7,058 nucleotides of DNA from an uncultured bacterium (GTDB lineage: Bacteria > Bacillota_A > Clostridia > Lachnospirales > Lachnospiraceae): the NCBI GenBank assembly GCA_905215045.1, contig CAJMOO010000092.1, positions 1 through 7,058 of the forward strand, given 5' to 3'. The translations under genes were made by a program, and so were the position numbers. Every line of letters begins with the position of its first letter. Position 1 is the first letter of the stretch. Shown here in pieces: positions 1 to 5,618 of the stretch. Under the pieces are notes generated by a model that saw only the letters and a list, made by a program, of their open reading frames with translations, was not told the DNA's origin and ran no database searches.

Positions 1-178
1 TTCACATACTATCATATGTTATCCCGTTAACGGAGGATACCGGCACAGCTTACTTCATTCAGCCTGCAGCTTGGGGGTGATCTTCCTTCTTATCTTACTA
101 ACACCCGGCTTCCACCGCCCCGGACTCGCTCATGCGTTCATGATAGAAGTACTGTCTCCTTCTTCGCTTTTATCATAC
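1..178 (-). promoter_or_regulatory. T-box riboswitch leader, 3' part cut off by the window edge; probable isoleucine specifier
   Basis: Read on the minus strand, this stretch has the ordered landmarks of a T-box leader, an RNA that binds uncharged tRNA and controls termination before an aminoacyl-tRNA synthetase or amino-acid gene. Seen: the AGCGAG bulge motif (130-125); a distal loop with GGTG (116-113) closed by CCGG/CCGG pairing; the segment GAAGATCACC (85-76); a downstream GAATGAAGTAAGC stretch typical of the stem II region; and a stem III-like hairpin at 40-18 (TATCC/GGATA around CCGTTA). By analogy with T-box leaders that carry the specifier after GAAG and before ACC, the specifier is AUC at 81-79, meaning isoleucine; GAU or UCA are the shifted alternatives. 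The antiterminator with its TGG-type tRNA acceptor-binding bulge, the terminator and the regulated gene (perhaps ileS) would lie left of base 1. Confidence 0.82.
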
Positions 179-184
179 TAAGTT

Positions 185-214
185 ATCTTAACACTTAAAA
201 TGGCGATTCGTCAA
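185..214 (-). promoter_or_regulatory. Promoter for the T-box-controlled gene
   Basis: On the minus strand a -35 box TTGACG (214-209) is followed after 18 bases by TAAGAT (190-185), placing the transcript start near 178, just before the first conserved part of the T-box leader. A 10-bp palindrome TCAATATTGA (211-220) overlaps the -35. The match is moderate, but the position relative to the riboswitch supports it. Confidence 0.6.
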
Positions 215-247
215 TATTGAATTGTATGTTTTCGCATTTCTTTTTGT

Positions 248-1072
248 TTATTTTGTATGGAATACTTCGTAATAATGTTTCAGGCAATCTTTAAATCCAT
301 CTTTTGCAAGTGTTACACTATCATAGTAACTTCTTTCGGCATATCCATCTTTTGTATTATCTCTTGCTGCATTTAATAAGTCTGTACAGATATTTACTTT
401 CGCAATTCCAAGTTCTACTGCTTTGGATAAGTTTTCATCTCCAGAACCAGATCCTCCATGAAGTACTAGTGGAATAGAAACCTCGGTTGCAATTTCTTGT
501 AATCTTTCAAAATTCAGATGTGGAATTCCTTTGTATTCTCCATGAGCTGTTCCAATAGATACTGCAAGGGAATCAACTCCTGTTTGTTCTACAAATTTCT
601 TTGCTTCTTCTGGTGTTGTTAACATTGTATTTCCTTCAACATGATAGCTGTCTCCTTCTCCTACGTGTCCGATTTCAGCTTCTACCGTAACATTTCTTTC
701 ATGTGCATATGCTACGATTTCTTTTGTCTTTGCCACATTTTCTTCAAATGGAAGGCTTGATCCATCAATCATAACGGAGGTAAATCCGACATCAATAGCT
801 TTCTTAACCAACTCGATCGTAAATCCATGATCATAATGAAGCGCGATATCTTGGTTACTTTTTTCTGCGTAATATTTTACGATCGCTGCTGCTTCTTCAA
901 TACCTAATGTCGGTGTATGTACCTCCGCCAGACACACCATCAATGGGTGTTTTGTTTCTTCTGCCGCCTCGATCACTCCTTTGATATTCTCAAGGTTTAC
1001 AATGTTGGCTGCTGGGACTGCGTAATGTCCTGCTTTGGCTTCTTCTAACATCTTTTTACTGTTTACTAACAT
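248..1072 (-). CDS. Class II fructose-bisphosphate-type aldolase (zinc-dependent ketose-bisphosphate aldolase)
   Basis: A 274-residue cytoplasmic enzyme of the class II aldolase family (FbaA/GatY/KbaY/SorG type), which reversibly splits a ketose 1,6-bisphosphate into dihydroxyacetone phosphate and glyceraldehyde 3-phosphate. Numbering is from the chosen start. Visible family motifs are HYDHG with catalytic Asp81 and zinc ligand His82, EAEIG with Glu133, GTAHG with zinc ligand His177, LHGGSG with zinc ligand His205, and KVNICTDL (from about residue 226), which in the family contacts the phosphate and substrate. Length is normal. An ATG three codons upstream (1081) touches the GGGAGG ribosome binding site with no spacing; the ATG at 1072 lies nine bases from it and gives the usual MLVN N-terminus, so it is preferred. 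The gene follows the SorE-like dehydrogenase by 63 bases with no terminator between, so it is probably co-transcribed. Fructose versus tagatose bisphosphate specificity cannot be read from motifs alone; the Lactobacillus sorbose operon carries such an aldolase (SorG). Confidence 0.93.
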   Translation of the reverse strand: MLVNSKKMLEEAKAGHYAVPAANIVNLENIKGVIEAAEETKHPLMVCLAEVHTPTLGIEEAAAIVKYYAEKSNQDIALHYDHGFTIELVKKAIDVGFTSVMIDGSSLPFEENVAKTKEIVAYAHERNVTVEAEIGHVGEGDSYHVEGNTMLTTPEEAKKFVEQTGVDSLAVSIGTAHGEYKGIPHLNFERLQEIATEVSIPLVLHGGSGSGDENLSKAVELGIAKVNICTDLLNAARDNTKDGYAERSYYDSVTLAKDGFKDCLKHYYEVFHTK

Positions 1073-1081
1073 CTGTTTCAT

Positions 1082-1087
1082 CCTCCC
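1082..1087 (-). promoter_or_regulatory. Ribosome binding site deciding the aldolase start
   Basis: GGGAGG on the minus strand abuts the ATG at 1081 directly but is nine bases from the ATG at 1072. Normal spacing therefore favours the downstream start, which also matches the usual N-terminus of the family. Confidence 0.7.
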
Positions 1088-1135
1088 GAAAATTCATTCT
1101 AAAATTTTACTTTATAAGTTCCACTTGTATCATTT

Positions 1136-2392
1136 TTAAAAATTAGCTAACAGATAATCTTCTGCTTCTTTGGACCATAATCCATTATGTTCTTTTGTAA
1201 TCTTAGCTAATTCTTTAAATCTATCATCTGTTTTTCCTTTTTCTTCAAAATCTTCAATTGCTGTTAGTTCAAGATTCTTTCCAAGATACATCAGTTTCTT
1301 TCCTCCTGGAATCTTTGGAAGATTCAATATCGTATTGATCTGTGCATCAATTCCCCCGATATGCGTGATCATAACAGCTGGATCTAATCTTCCTTCTCCT
1401 GCAAGTTTTAAACATTCTTTCATATCATCGGTATTCCCACCGCTTGATCCTACCAGATGGTGCATCTTATAATGTACGTCAAAGAAATTAAACATCGCAG
1501 ATAATTTTGGATCCACTGGTCCTGCGAAGAAGTTTAAGCATCCATCAAATTCTAAAATCTCATCTGCCATCTCGATCACTGGTCTAACTGGTGCATATAC
1601 AGATACATCATCAAATCCTGTTCCACCAGTTAAATCTCTTAATGTCTTCACTGGGTCATCGACTTTCGCAGTATTGACAAAATGGATTTCAACACCTCGT
1701 TCTTTGGCATATTCTTCTGTAAATAATTCACTAGCTCTTTTTAATCTTACTTCATCAATGTCTGTGATCACCAGTAAAGAAGGTTTACGATCACAATTTA
1801 ACATATAACTGATCGCTCCTAATCCCATTGGACCGCAGCTTGCAAGAAGTGCACTCTTTCCACCTTCTACAATTCCCATCTTATGTTCATAAACACCACG
1901 TTCACTGTGGTACATAGAATGGAATGCCCCAATGATACAGCTCATAGGCTCCGCCAGTGATGCCTCAAAAAATGCACTGTTTTCATCAAAAGGTAATAAG
2001 CAGTCTTTTTCCATTACAATTGGCGGAACTTTGATAAAGGTTGCTGCTCCTCCGCAGTATTCATAAGAATATCCGATGGCTGCCATAGAACCTTTGATAT
2101 TGATCGCTGGCTGCATGGTATATTTTGTTCCAACTTGATATTTATCTTTCCACTTCGCCCCAACTTCACGAATGATTCCTGCAAATTCATGTCCTACGAT
2201 GATCGGATGTTCGCTGATATCATCGTTGACTCTCTGATGTTTTGCTCCCTGAATAGATTCTTTGTAAGTAGACATGCAGACACTGTCAGTGATCAGTTCC
2301 ATTAAGATCTCATCGTCTTTCAGTTCTCCCATATCAAATTCTTCTAATCTTAAATCTGATTCCCCATAAAGTCTGACTGCTCTTGTCTTCAT
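1136..2392 (-). CDS. Zinc-dependent medium-chain dehydrogenase, probable L-sorbose-1-phosphate reductase (SorE-like)
   Basis: A 418-residue medium-chain dehydrogenase/reductase. It has the catalytic zinc set Cys39, GHE (His68, Glu69) and AEP (Glu148), and a Rossmann glycine motif around GPMGLG (187-192). An acidic residue, Asp211 in VITDID, sits where binding of the NAD(H) adenosine ribose is expected. The four-cysteine structural zinc loop common in this superfamily is not evident. Length is about 70 residues above GatD or sorbitol dehydrogenases, because of inserts and a C-terminal extension (about 370-418). This agrees with the SorE family, which interconverts L-sorbose 1-phosphate and D-glucitol 6-phosphate. 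The SorC-type regulator upstream and the aldolase downstream fit a sorbose or related ketose operon. The start is supported by AGGG seven bases upstream. Expression is likely from the strong promoter at 2465-2493 under operator control. Substrate is inferred from family and context; another ketose or polyol phosphate is possible. Confidence 0.8.
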   Translation of the reverse strand: MKTRAVRLYGESDLRLEEFDMGELKDDEILMELITDSVCMSTYKESIQGAKHQRVNDDISEHPIIVGHEFAGIIREVGAKWKDKYQVGTKYTMQPAINIKGSMAAIGYSYEYCGGAATFIKVPPIVMEKDCLLPFDENSAFFEASLAEPMSCIIGAFHSMYHSERGVYEHKMGIVEGGKSALLASCGPMGLGAISYMLNCDRKPSLLVITDIDEVRLKRASELFTEEYAKERGVEIHFVNTAKVDDPVKTLRDLTGGTGFDDVSVYAPVRPVIEMADEILEFDGCLNFFAGPVDPKLSAMFNFFDVHYKMHHLVGSSGGNTDDMKECLKLAGEGRLDPAVMITHIGGIDAQINTILNLPKIPGGKKLMYLGKNLELTAIEDFEEKGKTDDRFKELAKITKEHNGLWSKEAEDYLLANF

Positions 2393-2425
2393 AGCTTATC
2401 CCTTTTCCTTTCTGTTTGCGTCGTG

Positions 2426-2452
2426 TGGTCATATGACCATGTACATTGTCAT
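2426..2452 (-). promoter_or_regulatory. Overlapping double palindrome, candidate operator for the SorC-family regulator
   Basis: Two dyads overlap here. One is the perfect 14-bp palindrome TGGTCATATGACCA (2426-2439). The other is a 20-bp dyad at 2433-2452, with ATGAC and GTCAT arms around ATGTACAT, self-complementary at 18 of 20 positions. They share the ATGACCA segment, giving three ATGAC/GTCAT half-sites in 27 bases. The site begins about six bases after the predicted transcript start and ends 33 bases before the dehydrogenase ATG. A protein bound here would block the promoter or early elongation. Assignment to the neighbouring regulator is inferred from position. Confidence 0.65.
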
Positions 2453-2464
2453 TTGATATTTTTT

Positions 2465-2493
2465 ATTATAGATTCGACGTTTTTATTTGTCAA
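2465..2493 (-). promoter_or_regulatory. Consensus sigma-A promoter of the dehydrogenase-aldolase operon
   Basis: On the minus strand there is TTGACA (2493-2488), a 17-base spacer, then TATAAT (2470-2465): a perfect match to the housekeeping consensus at ideal spacing. The predicted start is near 2458, giving a leader of about 66 bases. Such a strong core promoter next to an operator-like dyad suggests control mainly by repression. Confidence 0.88.
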
Positions 2494-2550
2494 TACAATT
2501 TTTTATTTTTCCATCACACAAAAAGTGCTGATTTACAAGATTTTTACAAT

Positions 2551-2594
2551 AAAAAAGAAGCTGATATGCTTACTTTTATTTGCATATCAGCTTC
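2551..2594 (-). terminator. Intrinsic terminator of the SorC-family regulator gene
   Basis: A perfect 13-bp stem (arms 2594-2582 and 2569-2557, GAAGCTGATATGC and its complement) with a 12-base loop is followed on the minus strand by six T residues (2556-2551). It starts 17 bases after the regulator stop codon. It separates the regulator transcript from the downstream operon, which has its own promoter. Confidence 0.9.
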
Positions 2595-2611
2595 ATATTC
2601 TTATCTCTATA

Positions 2612-3571
2612 TTATTTTAATAATAACTCTGCCGTCGGCACATCTGTTACCAATACATTCACTAATCCACCTGCGATCGCACCTTTGATTGCTTCAATCT
2701 TATCTTTTCCATAAGACATTCCGACTCTGACTGGTATCTTTGCGATCTTATCCAATGAAATTCCAACCATTTTTCTTTTCAGATCCTCATCAACCGTCTG
2801 GCCATTCTTGTCATAAATCCTTCCAACGATTTCTCCAACGGCACCTTTTCTCACTAGTTCCTTGTATTCTTCCTTTGTCCGTATTTCTGCCTTGATAATC
2901 GAAGAATCGTCCTGCATCGATCCGATTCCGATCAATGCAATGTCCGCTGTTTCTGCCATATGAAGAACTTTAGCGATTTCATCAATACTTTCGATCAACT
3001 CTTTTTCTTTTGTACCTTCCACATACATTGGTGCAGACAAGTTATAACTTGCACAGTGTAATAAATTTCCGACTTTCGTTGCAAGTGTATTGGAATATGT
3101 TGTTGTATTCCATGAATCTGACTGTATCGCTCCCGGTGTTCCAAGAAATGGAACAACTTTTACATTCTGAAATGAAAGAGATCTAAGACGTTCATCTTTC
3201 GCCAACTGCTCCACAAATTCATGCATGGCTCTTCCCCATGTCATTCCAAATACCATGTTTTTTTTCAAAACTCTTAGAATATAGTCTACCGCTTGAAACG
3301 CTACTTCTTGATCCGATGACTGTTCATATGCCGGAACAGCGATCAATGCTTCTGTCAATCCATATTTTTCTTCTAATTTCCGTTCCAATGCAAGATCACT
3401 TTGTTCAGGATATTGAATCCTGATCTGAACATACCCTTCATTTCTCGCCTGGATCAATGCTCTGGAAATACTGGTTCTTGATGTATGTAATTTTTTCGCA
3501 ATCTCTTGTTGCGATAATCCATCACGGTAATAAAGTTCTGCTGCTTTTATTAAAAAACGATCACTTTTCAT
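2612..3571 (-). CDS. SorC/DeoR-type (SorC family) sugar-responsive transcriptional regulator
   Basis: A 319-residue regulator of the SorC family, in which an N-terminal helix-turn-helix is joined to a sugar-phosphate-binding domain related to sugar isomerases. Residues about 18-40 (GLSQQEIAKKLHTSRTSISR) form the DNA-reading helices. From about 60 to the end runs the effector domain, with the family's GIGSM (215-219) and GAVGEI (243-248) segments and a conserved C-terminal stretch ending DVPTAELLL. Length is normal. A frame-extending ATG at 3601 exists, but GGAGGA sits six bases before the ATG at 3571 and the family's N-terminus begins at MKSDRF, so 3571 is chosen. The gene has its own promoter and terminator and lies directly upstream of the SorE-like operon, whose promoter carries a strong palindromic site; it very likely controls that operon. 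Whether it activates, represses or both, and which sugar phosphate it senses, cannot be told from sequence. Confidence 0.9.
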   Translation of the reverse strand: MKSDRFLIKAAELYYRDGLSQQEIAKKLHTSRTSISRALIQARNEGYVQIRIQYPEQSDLALERKLEEKYGLTEALIAVPAYEQSSDQEVAFQAVDYILRVLKKNMVFGMTWGRAMHEFVEQLAKDERLRSLSFQNVKVVPFLGTPGAIQSDSWNTTTYSNTLATKVGNLLHCASYNLSAPMYVEGTKEKELIESIDEIAKVLHMAETADIALIGIGSMQDDSSIIKAEIRTKEEYKELVRKGAVGEIVGRIYDKNGQTVDEDLKRKMVGISLDKIAKIPVRVGMSYGKDKIEAIKGAIAGGLVNVLVTDVPTAELLLK

Positions 3572-3577
3572 CTGGCT

Positions 3578-3583
3578 TCCTCC
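3578..3583 (-). promoter_or_regulatory. Ribosome binding site deciding the regulator start
   Basis: GGAGGA on the minus strand lies six bases before the ATG at 3571, while the ATG at 3601 has no such site. This selects the shorter 319-residue product. Confidence 0.75.
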
Positions 3584-3602
3584 GTCGTGAATACGCCACA
3601 TT

Positions 3603-3612
3603 TCATATGTGA
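3603..3612 (-). promoter_or_regulatory. Operator-like half palindrome near the regulator start, possible autoregulation site
   Basis: TCATATGTGA resembles the core TCATATGA of the 14-bp palindrome before the dehydrogenase gene and sits in the same place relative to its promoter, just after the predicted transcript start. The match is partial (TCATATG shared), so autoregulation is only a suggestion. Confidence 0.3.
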
Positions 3613-3624
3613 CTTTCTATATTT

Positions 3625-3653
3625 ATATTATCTGGTTTTTTATTTATTTTCAA
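3625..3653 (-). promoter_or_regulatory. Probable promoter of the SorC-family regulator
   Basis: On the minus strand there is TTGAAA (3653-3648), 17 bases, then TAATAT (3630-3625). The predicted start is near 3618, about 47 bases before the regulator ATG. In such AT-rich DNA other -10 choices, such as TATAAA slightly downstream, are possible. Confidence 0.5.
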
Positions 3654-3711
3654 TGCACATTTTTATATTTTCTTAATCTGTTTTATCGGATATTTTGATT
3701 GTACGAAAACA

Positions 3712-3725
3712 AAGATCATGATCTT
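3712..3725. promoter_or_regulatory. Perfect 14-bp palindrome in the divergent intergenic region
   Basis: AAGATCATGATCTT is fully self-complementary. It lies 26 bases upstream of the -35 of the phosphofructokinase promoter and about 60 bases upstream of the regulator promoter, a position typical of an activator or repressor site. Its sequence differs from the operator at 2426-2452, so a different protein would be expected. Function is unproven. Confidence 0.3.
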
Positions 3726-3751
3726 ATCTTTTTATCAGATTTTACGCTTTC

Positions 3752-3780
3752 TTAACGTTTTATTTACTAAATTTTATAAT
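3752..3780 (+). promoter_or_regulatory. Promoter of the phosphofructokinase gene
   Basis: TTAACG (3752-3757), 17 bases, then a perfect TATAAT (3775-3780), with a predicted start near 3787 and a leader of about 80 bases. A second TATAAT at 3788-3793 lacks a good -35 at normal spacing. The leader contains the small palindrome TAGTTAACTA (3809-3818). Confidence 0.6.
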
Positions 3781-3867
3781 TTTTGTATATAATTATATGT
3801 TAAAATAGTAGTTAACTAATGTTAGATGGTTTAAATACAAATATAAAACCAGAAGGGAGATAAATTC

Positions 3868-4941
3868 ATGTTAAGAATTGGAATTTTAACCAGTGGCGGC
3901 GACTGTCAGGCATTGAATGCTGCCATGCGTGGTGTAATAAAAGGTTTAAGTGTAAAGAGAAATGATCTGGAGATCTATGGTTTCCGCGATGGATATAAAG
4001 GTCTGATCTACGATATTGCTGACCGTATGACACCAGATGATTTTTCTGGAATCTTAAACCGTGGAGGTACAATTCTTGGAACTTCCAGACAGCCATTCAA
4101 AAAGATGCGCATCCCTGATGAAAACGGTCTTGATAAAGTCGAGGCAATGAAAAGTAATTACCGCAAATATAAATTAGACTGTCTTGTAGTTCTTGGCGGT
4201 AACGGAACTCACAAAACTGCAAATATGCTTCGTGAAGAAGGTTTAAATGTTGTAACACTTCCAAAGACAATTGACAATGATCTTTGGGGAACTGAAATGA
4301 CATTCGGATTCCAGAGTGCCGTTGATATTGCAACTGATACGATCGACCGAATCCATACAACAGCTTCTTCTCACAGCCGTGTATTTATCATCGAGGTTAT
4401 GGGGCATAAAGTCGGACATGTTACCCTGCAATCAGGAATTGCTGGTGGAGCTGACGTAATCCTGCTGCCTGAAATTCCTTATGATATTGATAAAGTAGCC
4501 GAAGTTGTTGAAAACCGCTTTGCAGCTGGAAAGAAATTCTCGATTATCGCAGTTGCTGAAGGTGCTATTTCAAAAGAAGATGCGAAGTTAAAGAAGAAAC
4601 AGTATAAGGCAAAACTTGCAGAAAGAAGATATCCTTCTGTTGCTTATGAGATTGCAGCTGCACTAGAAGAAAAAACAAATCGTGAGATCAGAGTCACCGT
4701 TCCAGGACATACACAGCGTGGTGGTGCTCCTTGTGCTTACGACCGTGTACTTGCTACAAGAGTTGGAGCATATGCCGCTGAATTGATCCTTAATAAAGAG
4801 TATGGCTATATGGTTGGTATCGTTGATGGAGATACAAAAAAGGTTCCATTATCTGAAGTTGCCGGAAAATTAAAATATGTTGATCCGAAGTGCCAGATGA
4901 TTAAGGACGCTAAGACGATTGGTATAAGTTTTGGTGAGTAA
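3868..4941 (+). CDS. 6-phosphofructokinase (PfkA superfamily, atypical nucleotide/PPi-site residues)
   Basis: A 357-residue cytoplasmic phosphofructokinase that makes fructose 1,6-bisphosphate from fructose 6-phosphate. Family landmarks in order: TSGGDCQALNA (8-18), GTSR (71-74), GGNGT (110-114), PKTIDND (132-138) with the catalytic-base Asp136, EVMGH (176-180), the substrate-contacting Glu231 in VAEGA, and PGHTQRGG (279-286). Two residues are notable against E. coli PfkA. The acidic metal-site residue (Asp103) is Asn112. The phosphoryl-donor site pairs Gly113 (as Gly104) with Lys133 (Gly124 in ATP enzymes). Lysine at 124 is found in PPi-dependent and mixed-group enzymes, while glycine at 104 points to ATP, so the donor is uncertain. 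It is about 37 residues longer than E. coli PfkA, as in the group that includes PPi enzymes. GGGAG lies eight bases before the ATG. The gene stands alone, divergent from the SorC regulator; its product would feed the aldolase encoded nearby. Confidence 0.93.
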   Translation: MLRIGILTSGGDCQALNAAMRGVIKGLSVKRNDLEIYGFRDGYKGLIYDIADRMTPDDFSGILNRGGTILGTSRQPFKKMRIPDENGLDKVEAMKSNYRKYKLDCLVVLGGNGTHKTANMLREEGLNVVTLPKTIDNDLWGTEMTFGFQSAVDIATDTIDRIHTTASSHSRVFIIEVMGHKVGHVTLQSGIAGGADVILLPEIPYDIDKVAEVVENRFAAGKKFSIIAVAEGAISKEDAKLKKKQYKAKLAERRYPSVAYEIAAALEEKTNREIRVTVPGHTQRGGAPCAYDRVLATRVGAYAAELILNKEYGYMVGIVDGDTKKVPLSEVAGKLKYVDPKCQMIKDAKTIGISFGE

Positions 4942-4944
4942 ATT

Positions 4945-4972
4945 GTAGTTTGATGACGGAAATTATTGGTGG
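4945..4972 (+). repeat. Imperfect direct repeat, copy A
   Basis: The segment from GTAGTTTGATGA to TTATTGGTGG recurs at 5241-5269 with a few substitutions and a one-base length difference. It starts four bases after the phosphofructokinase stop codon and overlaps the left edge of the palindromic element at 4956-5137. Confidence 0.65.
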
Positions 4973-5137
4973 AATATTATAAAAATGGTTATATGTCTGC
5001 GACGCGCTCTCGCTCGACTCACTACGCAGCTGTACTAAGCTCCTGAATGATCTTACGATCATCCACTCGCTAAGTGCAGGCGTGTTCCTACGGTCGCCGA
5101 CATATAACCATTTTTATAATATTCAAATAATTTACGT
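4956..5137. repeat. Large palindromic structured element (MITE-like or structured RNA)
   Basis: Long inverted arms frame about 90 bases of internal structure. The core arms are 4972-4997 and 5099-5124 (26 of 26 paired). They continue inward past one mismatch to GCGAC/GTCGC (4999-5003, 5093-5097), and outward through AAATTATT/AATAATTT (4960-4967, 5126-5133) and ACG/CGT (4956-4958, 5135-5137) after a small internal loop. Inside is a compact three-way junction: CCTG/CAGG (5042-5045, 5077-5080) closes ATGATC-ttac-GATCAT (5047-5062) and CACT-cgcta-AGTG (5064-5076), plus AGCT-gtacta-AGCT just before it. There is no open frame of note. The interior is more GC-rich than its surroundings. It lies just downstream of the phosphofructokinase gene and could also act as a bidirectional terminator, the right arm containing ATTTTTATAATATT. 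Identity is unknown; a non-autonomous mobile element or a structured RNA are the main options. Confidence 0.8.
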
Positions 5138-5479
5138 AATTCAAATCACTATACAGTGTGTATGTTGTATGGTATTGATTGATAATTTTTGTATTCGTTA
5201 ACAGAAGTTTAGCTAAAATCTACAAGCACCGATTTGTAGGGTAGTTTGATGAACTGAAGTTATTGGTGGGGGTGAATATTTTACTATATTAGCATTTATA
5301 ATAAACATCTGTCTACCACTACAAAAATTGAAAAACAATAATGTTTAACATACATCCATCAGCCTGAATTTTCTTATTTTTATGATTGAAAGTCTTCAGG
5401 TATTTAGAGAAAAAATGAAAGATAGCATGTGAGCAACGATCGAATCCCATAGGAGTTTTGACGGAATCGCAGCTGGATC
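5138..5479. other. Intergenic DNA without a convincing gene
   Basis: This stretch of 342 AT-rich bases lies between the palindromic element and the insertion sequence. It contains a small hairpin CTACAA/TTGTAG (5220-5225, 5234-5239), the second direct-repeat copy (5241-5269), and a CCTGAA/TTCAGG dyad at about 5373-5401. A minus-strand frame stays open from the insertion-sequence border (5479) to a stop at 5319, but it has no ribosome binding site and no recognisable domain. I see no RNA gene or clear promoter. Confidence 0.55.
5241..5269 (+). repeat. Imperfect direct repeat, copy B
   Basis: This is the second copy of the segment at 4945-4972, 296 bases further on. Both copies run on to GAATATT after slightly different spacers (none in copy A, GGGT in copy B) and then diverge. 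Together the two copies bracket the palindromic element. Confidence 0.65.
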
Positions 5480-5500
5480 GCAATGTCATTAAGTTAAGAA
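5480..5500 (+). repeat. Left terminal inverted repeat of the IS4-family element
   Basis: Twenty-one bases beginning GCAATGTCATTAAG are the exact reverse complement of 7037-7057. Pairing stops at both the inner (5501/7036) and outer (5479/7058) neighbours, which fixes the element ends. Confidence 0.95.
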
Positions 5501-5512
5501 TCAGTATTGTTA

Positions 5513-5559
5513 TCTCATCAACAGATATTCATTATGTCTGTTGGTGAGATTTTTATTTT
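5513..5559 (+). terminator. Rightward terminator inside the left end of the insertion sequence
   Basis: A 13-bp stem with one G-T wobble (5513-5525 with 5537-5549, TCTCATCAACAGA) and an 11-base loop is followed on the plus strand by TTTTTATTTT. It would stop transcription entering from the phosphofructokinase side. On the minus strand no T-run follows, so it is a poorer end for the transposase transcript. Confidence 0.75.
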
Positions 5560-5618
5560 CTGCATTCCAAAAAGACAGATTGATTTCTGCCTACAAAAAG
5601 ATTATATTAAAGTTGATG

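Noticed and set aside
2423..2688. Two overlapping plus-strand frames between the regulator and the dehydrogenase genes
   Set aside because: They run through the operon promoter, the operator and the regulator's terminator, and lack ribosome binding sites.
3572..3601. Ten-codon N-terminal extension of the regulator from the ATG at 3601
   Set aside because: There is no ribosome binding site before 3601, whereas GGAGGA sits six bases before 3571; the extension also reads through that site and has no family similarity.
3700..3715. A possible catabolite-repression (cre) site around TTGTACGAAAACAA
   Set aside because: It does not fit the TGWAANCGNTNWCA pattern well enough, and no better match was found near the promoters.
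3866..4431. Minus-strand frames opposite the phosphofructokinase gene
   Set aside because: They are antisense shadows of a gene with complete family motifs, and none has a credible start.
4972..5124. The palindromic element as a simple intrinsic terminator or as the ends of a full insertion sequence
   Set aside because: It is far longer and more branched than a terminator needs to be, and it contains no transposase frame. A terminator side-function remains possible.
5319..5450. A 43-codon minus-strand reading frame as a gene
   Set aside because: It has no ribosome binding site, a composition typical of random AT-rich DNA and no recognisable motif. It is kept only as a possible remnant in the findings.
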